6,957 bases of DNA from positions 1 to 6,957 of the forward strand of contig JAFGQF010000117.1 in assembly GCA_016935775.1 (NCBI GenBank), read 5' to 3'. Below the pieces are notes generated by a model, which ran no database searches, was not told the DNA's origin, and was given only the letters and a program-made list of their open reading frames with translations. Each line of letters starts with the position of its first letter. Position 1 is the first letter of the stretch. This document shows, one piece after another, positions 1 to 4,825 of this stretch. The stretch is from Caldifarciminota bacterium. GTDB taxonomy: Bacteria; Hydrothermota; Tepidihabitantia; Tepidihabitantales; Tepidihabitantaceae. The position numbers and the translations under genes were made by a program.

Positions 1-2
1 GG

Positions 3-170
3 CCCCTGCGCCGGTGGGTCTGCCCGCGGTGCGGCAGCGACTGGTACGGCCGGTTCAGCGCCTGCCCGAACTGCGGCGCCCCGACGGCCGACCGCGGACC
101 GGTCCCGAGAACTCGGTCGGTGCCGCTGCGCCGCGGCCTCCCGGTCACGCGTACCGGGCTGGTGAGATGA
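3..170 (+). CDS. Zinc-ribbon protein, C-terminal 55 residues (5' end outside window)
   Basis: This is the open tail of a gene that begins before the window; its first complete codon is at base 3 and it ends at the TGA at 168-170. Near its start it carries two CxxC knuckles, CPRC (residues 7-10 of the visible part) and CPNC (21-24), the latter followed by G-A-P. They are separated by ten residues rich in aromatic and small residues. Two CPxC knuckles at this spacing are the classic signature of a rubredoxin-like or DUF-type zinc ribbon binding one Zn(II). The remaining 30 residues are Arg/Pro-rich and look disordered. The upstream domain, and so the function, cannot be seen. Its stop codon overlaps the next start in an ATGA arrangement, suggesting translational coupling. 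Frame choice rests on the paired cysteines; the other open frame through this stretch is Pro/Arg-rich and featureless. Confidence 0.75.
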   Translation, partial: PLRRWVCPRCGSDWYGRFSACPNCGAPTADRGPVPRTRSVPLRRGLPVTRTGLVR

Positions 171-475
171 ACCGGGAGAACCCCAGCCGGAGACGACGGG
201 CAGCACCAGGTGCCACGGGCGATGGCATCGTGTTCGTGCACCCGCTCACCGCCCGCCTGTGCGACATCAACCCGGGCGAAATCGTCTGCCTGTGCCGGCC
301 GGGCCGCGCGGCCTTCGCGACCGTGGTGGTTTCCGGGGTGACCGCGCCTGGCAGGCTGGCGCTCAGCAATTCGGATCTCGACGCCTTGGCCGCCTGCCCG
401 GGCGCCCGGGTGACCATGCGCAGTATGGAGAACGGCCGGCACCAGGCCCGGTCGGCCCGTATGAGAAACCGCTGA
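167..475 (+). CDS. Small protein with a possible double-psi/Cdc48N-like barrel domain, 102 aa
   Basis: The ATG at 167 overlaps the stop of the zinc-ribbon gene by four bases (ATGA). I chose this start because the frame upstream of it is occupied by the zinc-ribbon coding sequence. The first 18 residues are polar and Arg-rich. Residues 20-86 form a compact pattern: G-I-V-F-V-H-P-L-T-A-R-L, then I-N-P-G-E-I-V-C-L, then a run of small hydrophobic strands, L-A-L-S, and finally C-P-G-A-R-V-T-M. The spacing of the P-G-E-I-V and P-G-A-R-V turns resembles small swapped barrels such as the Cdc48 N-domain, the double-psi barrel or AbrB-like folds, but I see no catalytic or metal site that would settle it. 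The Arg-rich tail (89-102) could bind nucleic acid. I do not recognise the gene, and the fold assignment is inference only. Confidence 0.6.
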   Translation: MNRENPSRRRRAAPGATGDGIVFVHPLTARLCDINPGEIVCLCRPGRAAFATVVVSGVTAPGRLALSNSDLDALAACPGARVTMRSMENGRHQARSARMRNR

Positions 476-666
476 TGTCACGACGGCCCCTGCCCCACAT
501 CGACCCGGCTGCTCGGGCGGAAGAGCTGCACACCTGGTTCGAGGATGAGTCGCGGCCGGCAAACCAGAATCGTCGGATGCGCCGGTTCCGTCCGGCCCGC
601 TGGCCAACCGATGAAGGGAAGGAAAAACTCGGGCACCCAGCCCGGAAAGGAGAAAACAATGGCTGA
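475..666 (+). CDS. Hypothetical Arg-rich 63-aa protein
   Basis: The ATG at 475 shares its A with the preceding stop (TGATG), a common re-initiation arrangement, and there is no strong Shine-Dalgarno sequence of its own. The first half is acidic and aromatic (an A-E-E-L-H-T-W-F-E-D-E stretch at about residues 15-25). The second half is basic (R-R-M-R-R-F-R-P-A-R-W), and the last 20 residues are Lys/Gly-rich with less biased third positions than the neighbours. The final eight bases overlap the start of the next gene, and that gene's ribosome binding site lies inside this coding sequence, so the extreme C-terminus may be shaped by the site rather than by protein function. I recognise no family. 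Reality is supported only by tight packing and codon composition in the first two thirds; it could instead be untranslated leader for the 48-aa gene. Confidence 0.42.
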   Translation: MSRRPLPHIDPAARAEELHTWFEDESRPANQNRRMRRFRPARWPTDEGKEKLGHPARKGENNG

Positions 667-805
667 CTACTTCGTCAAGGACGGCGTGGTGCACAAGAAC
701 CCGGTCCAGGGCGGCTGCACGACCAAACCCGGCCCCAACGACCCGACCCACAATACCCCGCCCGAGGGAATGGAGAAATGCCCGAAGTGCTTTGCCGGGA
801 GCTAG
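659..805 (+). CDS. Small Cys/His protein, 48 aa, possible metal-binding peptide
   Basis: The start at 659 is set by a near-perfect Shine-Dalgarno AAAGGAG (646-652), six bases upstream. The protein begins M-A-D-Y-F-V-K-D-G-V-V-H-K-N-P and ends with K-C-P-K-C-F-A-G-S. Possible metal ligands are H12, C20, H31, C41 and C44; the C-terminal CPKC knuckle resembles one half of a zinc ribbon. The middle is rich in Pro, Asn, Thr and Gly, so the peptide probably has little regular structure without a bound metal. It is the last gene of the run that begins with a zinc-ribbon protein, and the strong terminator at 841-877 follows. The stop TAG is at 803-805. I do not recognise the family and assign no function, but the strong SD and terminator position support a real, probably well-expressed product. 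Confidence 0.7.
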   Translation: MADYFVKDGVVHKNPVQGGCTTKPGPNDPTHNTPPEGMEKCPKCFAGS

Positions 806-840
806 CGATCCCGATCTCCTGACCGCGACGTACCGACCCA

Positions 841-877
841 GGCGCGGCGCCTCCGAAAGAGGCGCCGCGCCCTTTTT
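841..877 (+). terminator. Strong intrinsic terminator of the small-gene run
   Basis: A perfect 13-bp stem, GGCGCGGCGCCTC (841-853) paired with GAGGCGCCGCGCC (859-871), encloses a CGAAA loop (854-858). It is followed by C and five Ts (873-877). The T tract lies on the + side only, so this is a rho-independent terminator for the genes ending at 805. The stem also lies just past the end of the convergent symporter gene (stop at 889-891). It may therefore protect the 3' end of that transcript, but there is no U tract in the minus direction. Confidence 0.93.
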
Positions 878-888
878 GCTGAATGGGA

Positions 889-2280
889 CTATTCCTCCGC
901 GGCCGACCCCCCGGATACGGCCCGCTCAAGCGCCTTCCTTGCCCGCTCCTCGGTGCGGGTGCTGGTCTTGGACCAGCGGCTCATCACCGTGCAGGCGGTC
1001 AGGTCACCCGTGACGTTGACCGCGGTCCGGCACATGTCCAGTATCCGGTCCACGCCGACGATCAACGCCACGCCCTCGGGCGGGATCCCGGCCCCGCTCA
1101 GCACCGTCGCCAGGATGATTATGCCGACGCCCGGGGTGGCCGGGGTCCCGATCGACGCGCCCACGACCGTCACGACCACCAGTACGAGCTGCAGCGGGCT
1201 GATGGAGACATTGAACACCTGGGCCAGGAAGACCGTCGCCACGCCCTGGTAGAGCGCGGTGCCGTCCATGTTGATGGTCGCGCCAAGCGGGATAATGAAC
1301 CGCGCCACCGACGCCGGCACACCCAGTTTCTCCTCGGCGGTCTCCATCGAGAGCGGCATCACCGCCGCCGAACTTGCGGTCGAGAATGCCAGCAACTGGA
1401 CTTCCCGCGCGCTGCGCAGGAACTTGCCCGGCGGGAACCGCGAGACGAGAACCAGGATAAGCAGGTAGACGCCGACCAGCAGCAGCAGCCCGCCGAGCAC
1501 GGTCAGCACGTACACACCCAAGCCGGCGAGCACGTCGAACCCGAGCTGGGCGCTCACCCGGGCCAAAAGCCCGAAGACCGCGAACGGCGCGAGCAGCATC
1601 GCCCACTTGACCACGCGCATGCAGACGTCCTGCAGGGTTGCCAGCGGCTTCATCAGGAAATGCGACTGGCGCTTGGGCAGCGCGGCAAGAGCGATGCCGA
1701 AGATTATCGAGAACAGCACCACCTGGAGCATCTCGCCCGAGCTCATCGCGCTCAGCGGGTTCTCGGGCAGCACCTTGACGATCCGTGTGGGGATATCGGC
1801 CAGGTCGACGTCGCCCGGCTGCCCGGTGGGTTCGATATCCACCTCCGCAGCCTGTTGCTCGACGATCTGCGCCCCGTCGATCATCCGGCCTGGCCGGACC
1901 AGACTGGCCACGCCGATGCCGAGCCCGATGGCGACGGTGGTGGTCACCAGAAAATAGAGCACGATGCGCGGGCCTACCCGCTTGAGTTGCTCGAGATCCT
2001 CGTTGCCGGCGATGCCGACGATTATCGACGCGAAAACCAGCGGGATGACGATCATCTGGATAACCGCCAGGAAGAGCTGCCCGGGCAGGGCGAGCCAGGA
2101 ACCGACTACCTCGGAGATGTCGGCCGGCACCAGCCCCACCCCGGGCCCAATGACCAGGCCGACCGCCAGTCCGAGGCCCATCCCCAGCAGTATCCTGATC
2201 CAGAGCCTGCCCCGGACAAGTACCCAGAGATGCCCGGAGAGACGCTTCAGCGGGTTGCCGCGAATGCCGGGTTCGGCCAT
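889..2280 (-). CDS. Dicarboxylate/amino acid:cation symporter (DAACS; GltP/GltT/DctA family), 463 aa
   Basis: This is an inner-membrane secondary transporter that imports acidic amino acids or C4-dicarboxylates with Na+ or H+. Family hallmarks appear in order: hairpin HP1 with the Ser-rich tip S-T-A-S-S-A-A-V-M-P (300-309), TM7 with N-M-D-G-T (337-341), HP2 tip A-S-I-G-T-P-A-T-P-G-V-G (375-386), and TM8 D-M-C-R-T-A-V-N-V-T-G-D (415-426). D415, R418, N422 and D426 have the same spacing as the substrate and sodium ligands D394, R397, N401 and D405 of archaeal GltPh. The retained R418 favours an acidic substrate (Asp/Glu or dicarboxylate) over a neutral one. A hydrophilic loop of about 40 residues (131-170) lies in the scaffold region, and the last 30 residues are charged and cytoplasmic. 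Length is normal for the family. It starts 3 nt after the SDR stop without a clear SD of its own, so translation is probably coupled. The exact substrate cannot be told. Confidence 0.96.
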   Translation of the reverse strand: MAEPGIRGNPLKRLSGHLWVLVRGRLWIRILLGMGLGLAVGLVIGPGVGLVPADISEVVGSWLALPGQLFLAVIQMIVIPLVFASIIVGIAGNEDLEQLKRVGPRIVLYFLVTTTVAIGLGIGVASLVRPGRMIDGAQIVEQQAAEVDIEPTGQPGDVDLADIPTRIVKVLPENPLSAMSSGEMLQVVLFSIIFGIALAALPKRQSHFLMKPLATLQDVCMRVVKWAMLLAPFAVFGLLARVSAQLGFDVLAGLGVYVLTVLGGLLLLVGVYLLILVLVSRFPPGKFLRSAREVQLLAFSTASSAAVMPLSMETAEEKLGVPASVARFIIPLGATINMDGTALYQGVATVFLAQVFNVSISPLQLVLVVVTVVGASIGTPATPGVGIIILATVLSGAGIPPEGVALIVGVDRILDMCRTAVNVTGDLTACTVMSRWSKTSTRTEERARKALERAVSGGSAAEE

Positions 2281-2283
2281 GGG

Positions 2284-3048
2284 CTAGCGGGAGGTATAAC
2301 CGCCGTCCACCACCAGTTCGCTGCCGGTGACGAACCGGCTCTCGTCCGACGCCAGGTAGACTATCGCCCACGCCACGTCGTCCGGCTCGCCGACCCGACC
2401 GACCGGGTGCAGTTCAGCCAGTTCCTTGCGGAACTCCTCCTTATCCTTATCCATTCCCTCGGCCAGGCCCTGGACCATCGGGGTCCAGATGAACCCGGGG
2501 TGAACCGAGTTCACCCGGATGCCGTCCTCTGCATAGAGCAGTGCGTCGGTCTTGGTCATCAGCCGCACGGCGCCCTTGGACGCGTGGTAGGGCGGGTTGT
2601 CCTGACCGCCGACGATACCGTAGATGGACGACAGGTTCACGATGCTGCCGCCGCCGTTCTCCCGCATCAGCGGCACCGCGTGCTTGGTCCCGAGGAACAC
2701 GCCCTTGACATTGACGTTCAGCACCCGGTCCCAGTCGTCGACCGTCAGCTTGTGGGTGGGCTTGTCCGGTCCGGCGATGCCGGCGTTGTTCACCAGCACG
2801 TCCAGCCGACCGAACTCTTCCTTGACCTCGCCGAACACCCGCTTGACGTCCTCCGGGTCGGCAACGTCCATCTTCCAGAACTTGGCTTTGTCCTTGCCGA
2901 TCTCGTCGACCACCTGTCGTACCGCCTCCTCGTCCAGGTCTGCGACCGCGACCCGGGCTCCCTCTTCGGCCATCTTCCGACAGGTCGCCCGGCCGATGCC
3001 CTTGGCGCCGCCGGTGACCAGCACGACCTTGTCCAGCAGTCTTTTCAT
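2284..3048 (-). CDS. Short-chain dehydrogenase/reductase (classical SDR), 254 aa
   Basis: This is an NAD(P)-dependent oxidoreductase of the classical SDR family, probably a cytoplasmic tetramer. The Rossmann glycine motif T-G-G-A-K-G-I-G is at 12-19. D37, at the end of beta strand 2 (V-A-V-A-D-L-D), predicts NAD(H) over NADP(H). N-N-A-G is at 87-90. The catalytic tetrad is complete: N113, S141, Y154 and K158 (Y-H-A-S-K). The P-G-F-I-W-T-P loop (184-190) and the C-terminal T-G-S-E-L-V-V-D-G-G-Y end are typical. Length is standard. The start is supported by GGGAGGA a few bases upstream on the minus strand. The substrate (sugar, steroid-like alcohol or hydroxyacyl group) cannot be read from the sequence. 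It is the first gene of the operon with the symporter, and its leader contains the sigma-54 element at 3105-3120. Pairing with an acid transporter hints at carboxylate or hydroxy-acid metabolism, but that is inference. Confidence 0.95.
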   Translation of the reverse strand: MKRLLDKVVLVTGGAKGIGRATCRKMAEEGARVAVADLDEEAVRQVVDEIGKDKAKFWKMDVADPEDVKRVFGEVKEEFGRLDVLVNNAGIAGPDKPTHKLTVDDWDRVLNVNVKGVFLGTKHAVPLMRENGGGSIVNLSSIYGIVGGQDNPPYHASKGAVRLMTKTDALLYAEDGIRVNSVHPGFIWTPMVQGLAEGMDKDKEEFRKELAELHPVGRVGEPDDVAWAIVYLASDESRFVTGSELVVDGGYTSR

Positions 3049-3070
3049 CGTTCCTCCCTTCTACTGGTTC

Positions 3071-3088
3071 GGCCGCCGCCGGGCGGCC
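3071..3088 (-). promoter_or_regulatory. Leader hairpin upstream of the SDR gene
   Basis: A perfect 7-bp inverted repeat, GGCCGCC (3071-3077) and GGCGGCC (3082-3088), with a four-base loop. It lies between the predicted sigma-54 transcript start (about 3094) and the SDR ribosome binding site. It would form a GC-only stem near the 5' end of the mRNA, where it could protect the transcript or limit ribosome access. In DNA this rich in G and C, such stems can arise by chance. Confidence 0.4.
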
Positions 3089-3104
3089 CCTTGCCCCCGG
3101 TGTC

Positions 3105-3120
3105 TGCACCGGCCGTGCCA
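3105..3120 (-). promoter_or_regulatory. Sigma-54 (RpoN) -24/-12 promoter for the SDR-symporter operon
   Basis: Read on the minus strand the element is TGGCACG-GCCG-GTGCA. It matches the known RpoN consensus TGGCACG-N4-TTGCW at 11 of 12 defined positions, including the invariant GG-N10-GC. The -24 GG lies at 3119-3118 and the -12 C at 3106, predicting a start near 3094 and a leader of about 46 nt before the SDR start at 3048. It lies in the intergenic gap, correctly oriented, back to back with the + strand element at 3127-3142. Transcription would need an AAA+ enhancer-binding protein. Confidence 0.68.
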
Positions 3121-3126
3121 GCGGCC

Positions 3127-3142
3127 CGGCACGACTCTTGCA
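3127..3142 (+). promoter_or_regulatory. Sigma-54 (RpoN) -24/-12 promoter for the 3189-4192 genes
   Basis: The element CGGCACG-ACTC-TTGCA matches the RpoN consensus TGGCACG-N4-TTGCW at 11 of 12 positions; only the first base differs. The GG (3128-3129) and GC (3140-3141) have the required ten-base spacing. The predicted transcript start is about 3153, giving a leader of about 36 nt that contains a hairpin and a perfect Shine-Dalgarno sequence before the ATG at 3189. No convincing sigma-70 -35/-10 pair is visible in the same gap. Confidence 0.74.
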
Positions 3143-3154
3143 TTACCCCGGGTA

Positions 3155-3174
3155 TCGGCCGGTGCGATGGCCGA
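3155..3174 (+). promoter_or_regulatory. Leader hairpin directly before the Shine-Dalgarno of the 152-aa gene
   Basis: TCGGCC (3155-3160) and GGCCGA (3169-3174) form a perfect 6-bp stem with an eight-base loop. It starts about two bases after the predicted sigma-54 start and ends two bases before the Shine-Dalgarno AAGGAGGT (3176-3183). It could be a 5' stabilising stem or a translational gate. Confidence 0.4.
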
Positions 3175-3188
3175 CAAGGAGGTGCTGA

Positions 3189-3647
3189 ATGCAGACCAGG
3201 GAATTGAGTCCCGCTGAAAGAACCGGTGTGCGGCCCGTGATCCGGCTCGCCTGCCCGGCGTCGGTGGTCCCGGGACGGACCTTTCCGCTGACCGTGGACT
3301 GCGCGGCGGAGCCGCCCGGCCTGGACTGGGTAATGCTCGACTTCCGGCCCCGGGGAGCACCGAAGGCGTACTCGATCGGCAAGTACGTGCCGGTGGCCGC
3401 CAGGACCGGCTCCCGTGACCCAACCGAGGTGTCGGTGGCCCGCCGCATCACACTGCACCTGGCGGTCCGCTCGGCCGGCCGGTTCCACGCCGTCGCCTAC
3501 GGTCGGGCCTGCGGACTGGTGGAGTCGGTCCGCGCGGTCGAACTGGATGCGGTCCCTGCCGGGCCGTCGCGCCCGGCCGACCGGGACCGGCGCGCGGCCG
3601 GGGCCGAGTCGCTCATCGCCGCGCCCGCGCGCGGCCGGGGGTCGTGA
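3189..3647 (+). CDS. Uncharacterised 152-aa protein, probable beta-sandwich
   Basis: The start is firm: AAGGAGGT (3176-3183) lies five bases before the ATG. There is no signal peptide or membrane segment, so the product is predicted to be cytoplasmic. Residues 17-120 alternate short hydrophobic strands with turns: V-I-R-L-A-C-P, then V-V-P-G-R-T-F-P-L-T-V, then W-V-M-L-D-F, then R-R-I-T-L-H-L-A-V, then G-R-F-H-A-V-A-Y. This strand spacing is like an immunoglobulin-type sandwich, as in SoxY/SoxZ or desulfoferrodoxin-like domains, but I see no iron-ligand set or SoxY carrier-cysteine motif, so this is only a fold-level guess. The tail from about 122 is Arg/Ala/Pro-rich and probably disordered. 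Its TGA overlaps the next start (GTGATG), so it is very likely coupled to the HdeD-family gene. A strong sigma-54 element sits upstream. Confidence 0.78.
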   Translation: MQTRELSPAERTGVRPVIRLACPASVVPGRTFPLTVDCAAEPPGLDWVMLDFRPRGAPKAYSIGKYVPVAARTGSRDPTEVSVARRITLHLAVRSAGRFHAVAYGRACGLVESVRAVELDAVPAGPSRPADRDRRAAGAESLIAAPARGRGS

Positions 3648-4192
3648 TGGCGACCGTCGAGTTCCCGCTCCGCTCGTGGTGGGTCCTGCTGCTCCGCGGT
3701 GCCCTGGCCATCCTGTTCGGCGTCATCGCCCTGGTCTGGCCGGGCGTCACCCTGGTCGCGCTCGCCACCCTGCTCGGCGTCTTCATGCTCCTTTCAGGCA
3801 TAGCCGCACTCCTCGAATCACTCGTCCTCCGGTGGCGGCGCTGGCGCCTGCTGCTGGCAGCCGGGCTCGCCGGCATAGCGGTCGGCGTGGTGATCATGGT
3901 ATGGCCGGCCGTGACGGCGTTGGTCCTGGTCTATGCCCTCGGCGCCTGGGCCCTAGCTGCGGGCGCGCTCGAACTCATCGCCTCGGTACGGTTCCGCGAG
4001 GGCTTCGGTCGCGAGTGGCTGCTGACGCTCGTCGGGGTCATCTCCGCGCTCTTCGGGCTGGCGTTGCTCATCTGGCCCCGAGCCTGTGCGGTCTGCCTGG
4101 TTGCGCTAGTCGCCGTTTACGCCATCGCCGCAGGCGCCGCGCTGGTCTACTTCGGACTCGATGTGCGCCGGAATGTCCTGCGTTCCTCGTGA
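3644..4192 (+). CDS. HdeD-family (DUF308) membrane protein, 182 aa
   Basis: This is an integral inner-membrane protein of the HdeD/DUF308 family, named for the E. coli acid-resistance protein; the molecular activity of the family is not established. It shows six predicted membrane helices as three similar hairpins. Each hairpin has the family pattern of a hydrophobic helix ending in W-P, then a short turn and a second helix: L-V-W-P-G-V-T-L at 30-37, M-V-W-P-A-V-T near the middle, and L-I-W-P-R-A near 145. The N-terminal R-S-W-W-V-L-L-L-R-G is also typical. The start is either GTG at 3644 or ATG at 3647. Both overlap the previous stop, so translation is coupled and the choice changes only one residue. 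Length is normal. No intrinsic terminator follows. Confidence 0.92.
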   Translation: MMATVEFPLRSWWVLLLRGALAILFGVIALVWPGVTLVALATLLGVFMLLSGIAALLESLVLRWRRWRLLLAAGLAGIAVGVVIMVWPAVTALVLVYALGAWALAAGALELIASVRFREGFGREWLLTLVGVISALFGLALLIWPRACAVCLVALVAVYAIAAGAALVYFGLDVRRNVLRSS

Positions 4193-4195
4193 ACT

Positions 4196-4214
4196 TGTTA
4201 CCCGGGGTGTCACA
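4196..4214. promoter_or_regulatory. Candidate regulator-binding site, distal copy (GTYAC-N7-GTYAC)
   Basis: The 19-mer beginning at 4196 (TGTTAC, seven bases, GTCACA) shares 14 of 19 positions with the centre of the dyad at 4300-4328. Both have two GTYAC boxes separated by seven bases (12-bp period), with the T and C variants in opposite order. It lies about 165 bp upstream of the predicted start at 4370, within the range usual for a sigma-54 enhancer site. The role is inferred. Confidence 0.32.
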
Positions 4215-4299
4215 TCGCCGGTTCACAATCCCGGCCGGACAATCCGCGCACGTTCCGAAAGAACAGCACTCTGACGGGATGTGCGGGCTCCACCTGTCG

Positions 4300-4328
4300 C
4301 AGGCTGTCACCCGGCGCGTTACTGCCTG
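4300..4328. promoter_or_regulatory. Candidate regulator-binding dyad upstream of the third sigma-54 promoter
   Basis: A 29-bp inverted repeat: CAGGCTGTCAC (4300-4310), a seven-base CCGGCGC spacer, and GTTACTGCCTG (4318-4328). Nine of 11 arm positions are complementary. It is centred about 56 bp before the predicted transcript start near 4370 and ends 16 bp before the -24 element. Its length and symmetry suit a dimeric DNA-binding protein. A related core occurs at 4196-4214. Confidence 0.42.
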
Positions 4329-4343
4329 CCGGGCACCGGCCGG

Positions 4344-4359
4344 TGGCATGCTACCTGCA
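4344..4359 (+). promoter_or_regulatory. Sigma-54 (RpoN) -24/-12 promoter for the 4445-6957 genes
   Basis: The element TGGCATG-CTAC-CTGCA matches the RpoN consensus TGGCACG-N4-TTGCW at 10 of 12 positions and keeps the invariant GG-N10-GC. The predicted start is about 4370, leaving a leader of about 75 nt with a hairpin and a Shine-Dalgarno sequence before the ATG at 4445. It lies in the longest non-coding stretch of the window (4193-4444), in which I see no gene and no intrinsic terminator. Confidence 0.6.
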
Positions 4360-4398
4360 CTACCCTCGCCGTGAGAGTGCGTATCCTGCTGGTTAGTG

Positions 4399-4427
4399 CC
4401 GGGACGGTCGCTTCGGCGCCGCCCCGG
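4399..4427 (+). promoter_or_regulatory. UUCG-capped leader hairpin before the four-helix protein gene
   Basis: CCGGGACGGTCGC (4399-4411) folds onto GCGCCGCCCCGG (4416-4427) across a TTCG loop. This gives 11 base pairs with one bulged T (4408) and one A-C mismatch. The C(UUCG)G cap is a known extra-stable tetraloop. The stem ends six bases before the Shine-Dalgarno AAGGAGGT (4434-4441). There is no T tract after it, so it is not a terminator; it may stabilise the leader or adjust translation. Confidence 0.5.
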
Positions 4428-4444
4428 GGAAAGAAGGAGGTCTG

Positions 4445-4825
4445 ATGTTCCTTGCTGCTTTGTTCGTGGCCCTGGTCGTCGCCCTGGTCCTGACCGCAAT
4501 ATTCGGAGCCGGGTTCCGTCGCCATCGCTGGGGCGCGCCGCTGGTGCTGTTCTTCCTCGTGCTGTTCCTGGCAACCCTGGCAATCGGCGTCTGGGTGGAA
4601 CCGTTCGGCCCGGTGCTGTGGGGCGTGCCGTGGCTGGCATTCGCCTTCATCGGCGTGGTGCTCGCGCTGCTGCTGGCCGCGCTCATCCCGCCGCCGGCCC
4701 GCCCGGTGAGACTACCGGCGCCCGAGTCCGGGCCGGTCGCGGTTGCCGCTGGCGTATTCAACGCCTTCGTGTGGATCGCGCTGATTGTACTGCTGTTTGC
4801 GGTCATCGCGAGGTACGCCTGGTGA
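4445..4825 (+). CDS. Small four-helix membrane protein, 126 aa, function unknown
   Basis: The start at 4445 follows a perfect AAGGAGGT Shine-Dalgarno (4434-4441) at rather short spacing. Four hydrophobic segments are visible, at about 2-20, 31-50, 61-82 and 104-122. A basic loop (R-R-H-R, 25-28) follows the first and a Pro-rich polar loop (about 82-98) lies between the third and fourth. Between the second and third segments is a conserved-looking W-V-E-P-F-G-P-V-L-W-G-V-P-W stretch (50-63), rich in Trp and Pro. This resembles hypothetical membrane proteins I have seen in other bacteria, but I cannot name the family. The C-terminus R-Y-A-W sits at the membrane edge. The stop TGA overlaps the GTG of the stress-protein gene by four bases, so the two are almost certainly translated together. 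Confidence 0.87.
   Translation: MFLAALFVALVVALVLTAIFGAGFRRHRWGAPLVLFFLVLFLATLAIGVWVEPFGPVLWGVPWLAFAFIGVVLALLLAALIPPPARPVRLPAPESGPVAVAAGVFNAFVWIALIVLLFAVIARYAW

Noticed and set aside
14..166. An N-terminal extension of the 102-aa gene back to an upstream GTG
   Set aside because: This stretch encodes the zinc-ribbon knuckles in another frame, and the extension would be an Arg/Pro-rich sequence with no motif. The ATG at 167 with ATGA overlap is the better start.
545..658. An upstream ATG that would extend the 48-aa protein to 86 residues
   Set aside because: The strong AAAGGAG site is placed for the ATG at 659, and the extra residues are basic and featureless.
883..3207. A 774-codon open frame on the + strand running antisense through both the symporter and the SDR gene
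   Set aside because: Its translation is rich in Gln, His, Asp, Arg and Gly with no family motif, and it lies opposite two genes with complete catalytic motifs. The length is a by-product of GC-rich third positions.
4193..4343. A possible small RNA or terminator after the HdeD-family gene
   Set aside because: I found no stem followed by a T tract and no independent promoter, so nothing supports an RNA gene.
4334..4345. A 12-bp perfect palindrome CACCGGCCGGTG just before the third sigma-54 element
   Set aside because: Made only of GC-rich steps with no second copy in a similar position. Chance is likely in this composition, so I did not list it as a site.
4354..4383. A CIRCE-like heat-shock operator (GCACT ... 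AGTGC) near the Usp operon promoter
   Set aside because: Only five bases pair in each arm, the left half matches poorly and the spacer is not the nine bases of CIRCE. It is also mostly explained by the sigma-54 element.
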